Shown: piece after piece, positions 6,680-11,586 of the stretch | Layout: each line of letters starts with the position of its first letter | How positions within the stretch are numbered: the first letter of the stretch is position 1 | Assembly (NCBI GenBank): GCA_910579685.1 | Contig: CAJTVN010000001.1 | Span: 179,362 to 190,947 of the forward strand | DNA: 11,586 nt | Source: an uncultured Lachnospiraceae bacterium | GTDB taxonomy: Bacteria > Bacillota > Clostridia > Lachnospirales > Lachnospiraceae | Reading direction: 5' to 3' | Program-made: the position numbers and the translations under genes | The notes under the pieces: generated by a model | The model's input: only the letters and a program-made list of their open reading frames with translations | The model's database searches: none | Told to the model about the DNA's origin: nothing

Positions 6680-8566
6680 ATGAGATGGAAAAAATTATTT
6701 TTTTCATTTATTTGGGGAATCTATATTTCACTTACACTACATGTAAGTATACACTTTCCGCCAATTGCATCAGATATGCCTCTTGCTACTAATATTGCAA
6801 CATGGCCGACAAATAAAGTATCAATCTTTTTTAACTATATCAGAATCGCATTAGATATTGGATATGGTATTGAACAGTCTTTGATTGCAGTTTTACTTGC
6901 GTTATTTATATATCGTATTTTAAATGATATAAGAAGGTGTTCTTATATACATAAGACTTCGCTCTATTTTTTAAGCATATTATTTGGATGCGTAAATGTC
7001 GCAGGTTTGTGTATGTATTGGCTGGATTGTCTGCCAATGTTTTATAGTGTTGCATGGCTGATCGGAAGTATTCTTTTGGCATTAGGGTGGGCAAGTGTTT
7101 TCTTTATTAGCGCATGTATGTTTTTTATAATACTTGATAAAGAAATAATGTTTAGCGCTGAAAAGAAAATAGAAGGAACATTTTCTCACTTTTGTAAAAA
7201 GATTGAAGATCATTTTTTTTTATTTTCATTTTGTATAATTATAGGTGCCTGGATTCCCTGGATTATCACTTATTATCCCGGCAGTATGGATAATGACGTG
7301 TTTAATCAGCTATATTCCTATTATTATGTTCATAGTAATCACCATCCTTGGTTTTCTTCATGCGTGCTGGGGGGATGTTATGATATTGGAAAGAAAATAG
7401 GAAATGAGAATATAGGCGTTTTCATATATGTCATTTGCAGGGATATTATTATGGCGCTTATATATGCCAAATGTATCGTCTTACTAAAAGAAGCACATTT
7501 TAAAAGGATATTTTATTATATAGCATTACTGTTTTATGCTATAACGCCTGTTTGGGGAGCATACTCAAAGCACGCTTTTAAGGATACATTTAGTGCGGGG
7601 CTTTTCACCCTTTATATCCTTTCTTTAATTATGATATTGCAGCAAGTTTCAAAAAAAGCATTGACATTGAAACTCTGTTTATGTCATGGTATGGCGGCAT
7701 TGTTAGCTTCACTTTTCCGCCATAACTGCATTTATGTGGTGGCTCCGACAGCAATAATTTTAGCGATTATATTGTTGAAAAAGAGATTTATGAGACAGAC
7801 ATGTATTGTTGTAACATGTATATTGGTTTATTTTATATATAATTATTTTATTATTAATGTTCAGGGAGTGATCCCTAGCGAGACAGGAGAAGCTCTCTCA
7901 ATCTGCTTTCAACAAACGGCACGAACCGTGAAGTATAGAGGAGAAGAATTGACGGAACAGGAGATTGAAGGGATAAGCGGAGAGTTTCCTTATGACAAAT
8001 TAGGAGCGGCTTATAATCCAATCTTATCTGATCCGGTAAAATGGATTGTTCTTCCTTCTGAAATGAGAAAGACGACAAATTATATAAAAACATGGGCAAA
8101 AATGTTTTTTCGATATCCGGTTACTTATATCGAAGCAGCTATTGGACAGAGCTATGGGTATTATGCTTTTACGCCTAATCTTCCTGAAATGTCAGGAAAT
8201 TGGAATAGCGGTATGACAATCTTCGATTGGATAGGCGGAGAACATGATGAATATTTTCAGGTTCACTATATTGAAAAATTTCGTGGATTGCGAGAAATTT
8301 TGCATGCATGGTCAAAAGTTTGGAATAAAATTCCGATACTTTGTTTGACGGATATATGCGCAATTTATACTTGGAGTATTGTACTGATATTATATTATTT
8401 ATTGGAAAAAAGACGTTTCATATTGATACCACCGTTAATTGCAGTAGGTATTATGATCTTAACCTGTATCGCATCTCCTGTAAATGATTGCTTTCGTTAT
8501 TATGCACCCATTGCGGCTTCGTATCCTGCATTGCTTGTTCTATTCAAAAAGGAAAGCTACAGTTAA
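6680..8566 (+). CDS. Large polytopic membrane protein, DUF6020/GT-C-like, presumed glycosyltransferase
   Basis: The 628-residue protein has about a dozen hydrophobic segments. An N-terminal segment and extracytoplasmic loop come first; after about residue 185 the pattern recalls DUF6020-like proteins: the loop YYPGSMDNDVFNQL (198-211, with D204 and D206), SNHHPWFS (219-226), SKHAFKDTFSAG (296-307) and LFRHNCIYV (345-353). An acidic pair in the first outer loop and a following His-His-Pro are typical of GT-C enzymes that use polyprenyl-phosphate sugars outside the membrane. A soluble stretch near residues 400-460 and a final loop with WNSGMTIFDW separate the last segments. AGGAG (6668-6672) is seven bases before the ATG. 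The 70-base gap after the previous gene shows no promoter or terminator. Role inferred: adding a sugar or side branch to the glycan from a lipid donor, perhaps one made by the DPM1-like enzyme. No experimental function known to me. Confidence 0.7.
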   Translation: MRWKKLFFSFIWGIYISLTLHVSIHFPPIASDMPLATNIATWPTNKVSIFFNYIRIALDIGYGIEQSLIAVLLALFIYRILNDIRRCSYIHKTSLYFLSILFGCVNVAGLCMYWLDCLPMFYSVAWLIGSILLALGWASVFFISACMFFIILDKEIMFSAEKKIEGTFSHFCKKIEDHFFLFSFCIIIGAWIPWIITYYPGSMDNDVFNQLYSYYYVHSNHHPWFSSCVLGGCYDIGKKIGNENIGVFIYVICRDIIMALIYAKCIVLLKEAHFKRIFYYIALLFYAITPVWGAYSKHAFKDTFSAGLFTLYILSLIMILQQVSKKALTLKLCLCHGMAALLASLFRHNCIYVVAPTAIILAIILLKKRFMRQTCIVVTCILVYFIYNYFIINVQGVIPSETGEALSICFQQTARTVKYRGEELTEQEIEGISGEFPYDKLGAAYNPILSDPVKWIVLPSEMRKTTNYIKTWAKMFFRYPVTYIEAAIGQSYGYYAFTPNLPEMSGNWNSGMTIFDWIGGEHDEYFQVHYIEKFRGLREILHAWSKVWNKIPILCLTDICAIYTWSIVLILYYLLEKRRFILIPPLIAVGIMILTCIASPVNDCFRYYAPIAASYPALLVLFKKESYS

Positions 8567-8585
8567 AATACCATTTTCGAAATAG

Positions 8586-8595
8586 AGAGGGAAGG
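8586..8595 (+). promoter_or_regulatory. Ribosome binding site fixing the start at 8599
   Basis: AGAGGGAAGG lies just before ATG 8599. It supports this start over an in-frame TTG at 8488, which would overlap the previous gene by about 80 bases and add a Cys-rich leader with no hydrophobic pattern like the rest. Confidence 0.6.
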
Positions 8596-8598
8596 CAA

Positions 8599-10173
8599 AT
8601 GATTGAATTAAATTATAGTAAAATTAGACATATAATATTTATGTATATGCTCCTTCCGTTATTTTGTTTTATAGCGTTATATCTCCATTTCATTTTAGGG
8701 GGTGCGTTTTTAGTTGTTCTTTATATTTTTACAATAGAAAAGTTGAGAATAGTAGGAAAATCTAAAGGAAATGGTAAAATTCAAATATTTGTTCATAAAC
8801 CTAAATCTTCAAATATGCTTCAGGTAGAAATTAAATATTTAGTTGTCTTTGCGGTAGTGGCTGTTGTTTGGTCATTTCTTGGAGGTCAAGGAAATTTATT
8901 CTATCAAAGCGATGATTGGGGATGTCGAAATGCAGTATACAGGGATATTATATATAGGGATTGGCCGGTAATATATCCGGATTATGACAAGGCGCTGGTT
9001 TATTATATTGGATATTGGCTACCAACCGCTACATTGGTTAAGATTATTGGATTTATAGCTCCAAACATTTATTTGACGGAACGAGCCTTTGCGATTGGTA
9101 ATATTTTGCTTTGGATTTGGACATCTATTGGAATATTTTTGACAGAGCTATTATTGCTTACATATGTAAAACCGAAATCGGGAAATAGAATGTTATTAAT
9201 ACCAGGAATATTAGTTTTTTTTAGCGGACTGGATATTATTGGTGTGTTGAGAGTTATTATTAGATGGCAAATACCGTTTCCTGCTCTCCATTTGGAATGG
9301 TGGTGTCAGGGGTTACAGTTTAGCAGTCTTACTACGTGTTTATTTTGGGTATTTAATCAGACGATTGTTCCATGGCTTGCAATATTATGTATATTGCAAG
9401 AAAATAAAGTAAACAACTACGTGTTTATATGTATTTGTACGTTTGCGGCAGGACCGATTCCCATGTTAGGAATTAGTGTTTTCATGATACTAAATGCAGT
9501 ATATAAAGGTGTTGTTTCTATATTTACCAAAAAAATTAGAAAATTTGTATTTGAAGTTTTTAGCCCTGTGAATTGTATGGCTATATTGATAATGCCAATA
9601 TTTTTAGTATATTATTTGTCTAATCAGGCACTTAACAATGGTATGTCCAATAAGTCTTTGTGTATATTTTCTGTATTTAAGATTGAAACGATAACAAATA
9701 AATTTATAGGTGAAGTCATACTTTTTTGGTTTTTGGAAGCTGGCATATATTTAGTATTGCTGTATAGGAAGTATAAATATGATATATTTTATTATGTTGT
9801 GATTATTACGACTATTATCGCCCCATTTGTCAAAGTAGGAGAGGGAACCGATTTTGTTATGCGTTTCTCAGTTCCGAGCATAATGGTGTTGGCTGCAATG
9901 TGTTTAAAATATCTAGTAGATTATGATTTTAAAAATACAAATAAAAAAGTAGACAAATCGATATGTGTTTTTCTGTGTGTCTGTCTTATGCTAGGGGCAA
10001 TGACGCCATTGACGGAATTTTTTAGAGGATATAATGCTATGCTTCAAACAGGAAAGATAGCAAATGTGTGTGATAATGTGATAACATTTAATCAGGATAC
10101 TCCGGCAAATAATTTTACGGCACACGACTATAAGAATAGTCTGTTTTTTAAATATCTGTATCAAGAGGAATAG
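8599..10173 (+). CDS. Polytopic membrane protein of unknown family, possibly GT-C-like
   Basis: The 524-residue protein has about 10-12 membrane segments. I do not recognise a named family. After the third hydrophobic segment (about 80-97) an outer loop reads YQSDDWGCRNAVYRDIIYRDW (102-122) with an Asp pair (D105, D106), then ALVYYIGYWLPTA; a soluble loop before the next segments contains RWQIPFPALHLEWW. Near the C-terminus GEGTDFVMRFSVPS resembles the charged Arg/Pro-containing loop that many polytopic polysaccharide enzymes carry before their last segments. This layout fits a GT-C transferase or a polymerase, but either is inference. It begins 32 bases after the stop of the other large membrane protein, and both share very low G+C, so they were probably acquired together. 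The end (FFKYLYQEE) looks complete. The MBOAT remains follow about 100 bases later. Confidence 0.6.
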   Translation: MIELNYSKIRHIIFMYMLLPLFCFIALYLHFILGGAFLVVLYIFTIEKLRIVGKSKGNGKIQIFVHKPKSSNMLQVEIKYLVVFAVVAVVWSFLGGQGNLFYQSDDWGCRNAVYRDIIYRDWPVIYPDYDKALVYYIGYWLPTATLVKIIGFIAPNIYLTERAFAIGNILLWIWTSIGIFLTELLLLTYVKPKSGNRMLLIPGILVFFSGLDIIGVLRVIIRWQIPFPALHLEWWCQGLQFSSLTTCLFWVFNQTIVPWLAILCILQENKVNNYVFICICTFAAGPIPMLGISVFMILNAVYKGVVSIFTKKIRKFVFEVFSPVNCMAILIMPIFLVYYLSNQALNNGMSNKSLCIFSVFKIETITNKFIGEVILFWFLEAGIYLVLLYRKYKYDIFYYVVIITTIIAPFVKVGEGTDFVMRFSVPSIMVLAAMCLKYLVDYDFKNTNKKVDKSICVFLCVCLMLGAMTPLTEFFRGYNAMLQTGKIANVCDNVITFNQDTPANNFTAHDYKNSLFFKYLYQEE

Positions 10174-10267
10174 ATATTAAAGTTAAGATAATGATTCTTT
10201 AGCTCAAATCTTTCCTGAAATACTCTTAATTGAAAATGTACCAAAAAGAAAATGATTGAAGTACTAA

Positions 10268-10418
10268 GTGCTTAATAAAATTTTAGTATTTCTGGTCAGT
10301 GGTCTTTGGCATGGGGCAAGCTGGAATTTTTATATGGGGAGGCCTTCACGGATTATATCAGGCAGCGGCAGACTTTACTCTTACATACCGAAAAAAGTCA
10401 TACAATAAATCTGGGTAA
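10268..10418 (+). pseudogene. C-terminal remnant of an MBOAT O-acyltransferase (AlgI/DltB type)
   Basis: Two overlapping frames give the hallmark C-terminal MBOAT block. The first (10268-10331) reads LVFLVSGLWHGASWNF, with the conserved WHG histidine; the second (10329-10418) continues IWGGLHGLYQAAADF and ends at TAA 10416. Joining them needs a loss of two bases near 10331-10335 (TATATATGG reduced to TATATGG). Upstream, a stop at 10265-10267 closes the frame and the other nine or so membrane segments are gone. In intact systems such proteins pass an acetyl group across the membrane to an SGNH-like partner that O-acetylates a surface glycan. The partner's remains follow directly. Non-functional. 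Confidence 0.75.
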
Positions 10419-10441
10419 ATGACAGGAAGAGTTTGACCGAG

Positions 10442-10738
10442 AAGACTGAAAAGTATTACCGATAAACAATAGAATTGGCGCAGGAAAATGATATTCCCCT
10501 GCATATCGTTATAAGTCCCTATCTGATTTCGGAAGATCATCAAATGATATTTAACAGGGCTTCGGATTTTGCGGATATTGATCATCTGAATTATAGAGGG
10601 AATCAGAAATATACAAAGGCATTGGCGGAATATCTTTCATCCAACTATCAAATTTCGGACCGACGTGGAGACAAGAAATATCAAACCTGGCAGGATCATG
10701 CAGATTACATATCTTCTCTGATTGGAAACCAGCAATAA
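10442..10738 (+). pseudogene. Remnant of an SGNH-type acyltransferase partner of MBOAT (DltD/AlgJ-like)
   Basis: The frame reads KKTEKYYR, a TAA at 10463-10465 where a Gln codon is likely, then TIELAQENDIPLHIVISPY, ISEDHQMIFN and DFADIDHLNYRGNQKYTKAL, ending at TAA 10736. The DIDH keeps the Asp-x-x-His pair of block V of SGNH enzymes. The N-terminal membrane anchor and Ser block are missing, and about 40 residues seem deleted between IFN and RASDFAD. An ATG-like start within the piece (TTG 10475) would give only 87 residues and no catalytic serine, so this is not a working gene. Together with the MBOAT piece it marks a former O-acetylation module of the locus. Confidence 0.7.
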
Positions 10739-10739
10739 A

Positions 10740-10847
10740 GTAAATGTTTACCACTATCTTGGCTTCCTGTTCGAGCATCAGTCGAACGATCAGATGACGG
10801 ATGAAGAACTGGAACTGCTCGCATTAGTTAAATCGTATGTGAATTGA
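10740..10847 (+). pseudogene. IS66-type transposase, C-terminal fragment
   Basis: The frame from GTA 10740 reads NVYHYLGFLFEH, then MTDEELELLALVKSYVN and a TGA at 10845. The pattern Y-x-YL-x-x-(L/F)-(L/F)-E followed by MTDEEL(x)LA fits the C-terminal tail of IS66 transposases from Firmicutes, where 'LAPW' is usual; here it reads LALV. The DDE catalytic core is missing. The second element at the end of the window has the corresponding tail NGLKPYNYLTYILEKM. The call rests on a short match plus the terminal repeat behind it. Confidence 0.5.
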
Positions 10848-10914
10848 GTTGCTAAACCCAACTGAGGCATTTTTGATGTAGAAAAATTTACTTATAGGTT
10901 AATAAAGCCCCTTT

Positions 10915-10943
10915 TGTGTGACGGTCGAAAATTAAGCGCTTAC
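10915..10943 (+). repeat. Terminal inverted repeat of the IS66-like remnant
   Basis: Read from the element's outer end (- strand from 10943) it begins GTAAGCGCTTAATTTTCGAC. IS66-family ends begin with GTAA(G). It sits behind the transposase tail at the expected distance and marks the junction with the recombinase piece. Confidence 0.5.
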
Positions 10944-11082
10944 GTTGTTTTCCTCAAAATACCGGATGATGTCCCCGAAAAGAGGTCCCGGGCTCGGCGT
11001 ACGTTTCAAACATCAGGCGTACATGGTCGGCGGCTGCCGGGTCGGGCACCATCATTTTTGTGCGGATCCCCTCAACCGTGGT
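10944..11082 (-). pseudogene. Fragment of a large serine recombinase, frameshifted
   Basis: On the - strand the text MMVPDPAAADHVRLMFETYAE matches the recombinase domain (PF07508 type) that follows the resolvase domain in large serine recombinases: D-P-x-A-A-x-x-V-R-x-(I/M)-F-E-x-Y. After a GTSF the frame shifts by one base, and GDIIRYFEEN continues the domain up to the IS66 end at 10943. The catalytic Ser domain and the C-terminal coiled coil are absent. Such enzymes move integrative elements or phages. The fragment is cut on one side by the IS66 remnant and on the other by the XRE gene piece. Medium certainty, since only about 45 residues remain. Confidence 0.5.
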
Positions 11083-11238
11083 CTGAGGCCTGCGATAAAA
11101 AAGGTCAGAGAAGAAAGAGGCTGGACACAAAGCTATGTAGTTGAACTCGTCGGGCGGGATTCCCGTACAATTATGAATATTGAGAACAAGGGACAGTACC
11201 CAAGTTTTGGAGTCTTTGTCAAACTCGTTACCATGTTT
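11083..11238 (+). pseudogene. XRE-type helix-turn-helix regulator, N-terminal part cut by an IS
   Basis: The frame reads LRPAIKKVREERGWTQSYV, then VELVGRDSRTIMNIENKG and PSFGVFVKLVTMF, a clear Cro/C1-type HTH (helix 2 WTQSYVVELV, recognition helix SRTIMNIEN). No start codon or ribosome binding site stands before it; the reading frame runs in from the recombinase antisense. After TTT 11236-11238 the match stops and the next bases, GTAAGTAAG, look like an IS66 terminus. The gene therefore seems interrupted there, with the rest expected beyond the window. In the intact element it may have controlled excision or transfer genes. Confidence 0.6.
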
Positions 11239-11329
11239 GTAAGTAAGAAATAATCCGTACCTGTTTATAAATCTATTCATTTGGTAGAATATTTTCTAAA
11301 GATGAATAGCGATTCATCCGCACTTTGAC

Positions 11330-11363
11330 AAAAAATCCACCTAACAGTTTCTGCTAAGTGGAT
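11330..11363 (-). terminator. Intrinsic terminator of the IS66-type transposase
   Basis: Read on the - strand, the 13-base arm ATCCACTTAGCAG, an AAA loop and CTGTTAGGTGGAT pair over their whole length with two G-U wobbles, followed by a run of six T (11335-11330, the first shared with the stem). In + strand RNA the two wobbles become C-A mismatches and the T run is absent, so it works in one direction only. It closes transcription of the element before the regulator fragment. Confidence 0.8.
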
Positions 11364-11586
11364 GTGCCTTCTGGTCGTTTGGTACGGCAGTTTTCCGGTA
11401 TTGTTTCTGACCAGGGCAATAGTGGAAGAATACCTTCTTTTGTCGGAAATGGGGCCAAATCTTTCATCTTTTCCAATATGTAGGTCAGATAATTATAGGG
11501 CTTGAGTCCGTTCAGGATCGCCGTTTCCGTTATGCTGTATACGGTTGCGCTGGCCTCCGCTCCTTTGATACTCTTGGAAAACAGCC
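11354..11586 (-). CDS. IS66-type transposase, C-terminal part (5' end outside window)
   Basis: Read on the - strand from 11584, the frame gives LFSKSIKGAEASATVYSITE, then TAILNGLKPYNYLTYILEKM and LLPWSETIPENC, ending at TAG 11356-11354. This is the characteristic tail of IS66 transposases: the segment SxKGAxASA(x)xYS(x)xETA after the DDE core, N-G-L-x-P-Y-x-YL, and LLPWS near the end. The visible part has no stop or shift, so this copy may be complete beyond the window; the catalytic residues lie outside. The stop codon lies inside the stem of the terminator that follows. Confidence 0.8.
   Translation of the reverse strand, partial: LFSKSIKGAEASATVYSITETAILNGLKPYNYLTYILEKMKDLAPFPTKEGILPLLPWSETIPENCRTKRPEGTST

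Larger units (their letters stand above)
10740..10943 (+). mobile_element. 3' end of an IS66-like element (deletion remnant)
   Basis: This stretch holds the last 35 codons of an IS66-type transposase plus about 96 bases of non-coding end, closed by a terminal repeat at 10943. The 5' part of the element is gone; the cut lies directly at the stop codon of the SGNH remnant, so a deletion removed the rest together with neighbouring DNA. The target duplication expected for IS66 (8 bp) would be GTTGTTTT at 10944-10951 on this side; its partner is lost. Confidence 0.55.
11239..11586 (-). mobile_element. IS66-like element, 3' end, running out of the window
   Basis: The element is on the - strand. 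Its end at 11239 begins GTAAGTAAGAAATAATCCGT, sharing GTAAG with the other IS66-type terminus at 10943. It includes the transposase tail and an intrinsic terminator. The likely 8-bp target duplication on this side is CCATGTTT (11231-11238), inside the XRE gene. The boundary is inferred from the end of the XRE match and the GTAAG start. Confidence 0.55.

Noticed and set aside
8488..8598. N-terminal extension of the last membrane protein from TTG 8488
   Set aside because: It would overlap the upstream gene by about 80 bases, and a purine-rich ribosome binding site stands directly before ATG 8599.
10276..10285. Palindrome TAAAATTTTA between the last membrane protein and the MBOAT piece
   Set aside because: Such A/T palindromes are expected by chance in a sequence this AT-rich; no partner copy or operator context was found.
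10475..10738. Independent small gene of 87 codons
   Set aside because: Similarity to SGNH-type partners continues upstream of TTG 10475 through an in-frame stop, and the conserved Asp-x-x-His block sits next to a deletion, so it is a relic rather than a small gene.
10847..10876. Possible terminator: AGTTG and CAACT arms followed by a short T run
   Set aside because: The stem has only five pairs and the T run stands eight bases behind it, too weak to call.
10914..11144. Open frame on the + strand through the recombinase region
   Set aside because: It runs antisense to the recombinase piece and out of frame with the XRE piece. The overlapping 10945-11253 frame is real only from about 11083.

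Overview
The window looks like the accessory end of a surface-polysaccharide locus from a Gram-positive, Clostridia-type (Lachnospiraceae-like) bacterium. That placement is an inference from strong GGAGG-type ribosome binding sites, close gene packing, a TagG/TagH (Wzm/Wzt)-style exporter and the type of mobile elements; no marker gene fixes the species. All eight intact genes read on the + strand with short gaps.

Region 1 (1-4771) is close to 50% G+C. It holds the 3' part of a polyprenyl-phosphate-type (DPM1/GtrB-like) family 2 glycosyltransferase, two further family 2 glycosyltransferases (the second with an unrecognised N-terminal domain of about 135 residues), and a two-gene ABC-2 exporter (membrane protein, then ATPase). 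The first GT may charge a lipid carrier with a sugar, the next two may extend the chain at the inner membrane face, and the transporter would flip the lipid-linked glycan.

Region 2 (4772-10173) is sharply AT-rich (sample lines 23-32% G+C against 53% in the ATPase gene). It holds a GlfT2-like processive galactofuranosyltransferase-type enzyme and two large polytopic membrane proteins. The first resembles the DUF6020/GT-C group; the second belongs to no family I can name but has a GT-C-like acidic first loop. This looks like an exchanged, strain-specific module that sets the repeat structure or outer decoration of the glycan.

Region 3 (10174-11586) is a graveyard of gene pieces. It has the decayed C-terminal ends of an MBOAT O-acyltransferase and its SGNH-type partner, suggesting a lost O-acetylation step. 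These are followed by the end of an IS66-like element (+ strand) with its terminal repeat, a frameshifted piece of a large serine recombinase (- strand) and the start of an XRE-type regulator (+ strand). A second IS66-like element (- strand) cuts the regulator and runs out of the window. That element ends in a strand-specific intrinsic terminator which contains the transposase stop codon.

No tRNA, rRNA, CRISPR array or clear promoter was seen. The genes of regions 1 and 2 appear to depend on a promoter upstream of the window or on readthrough.
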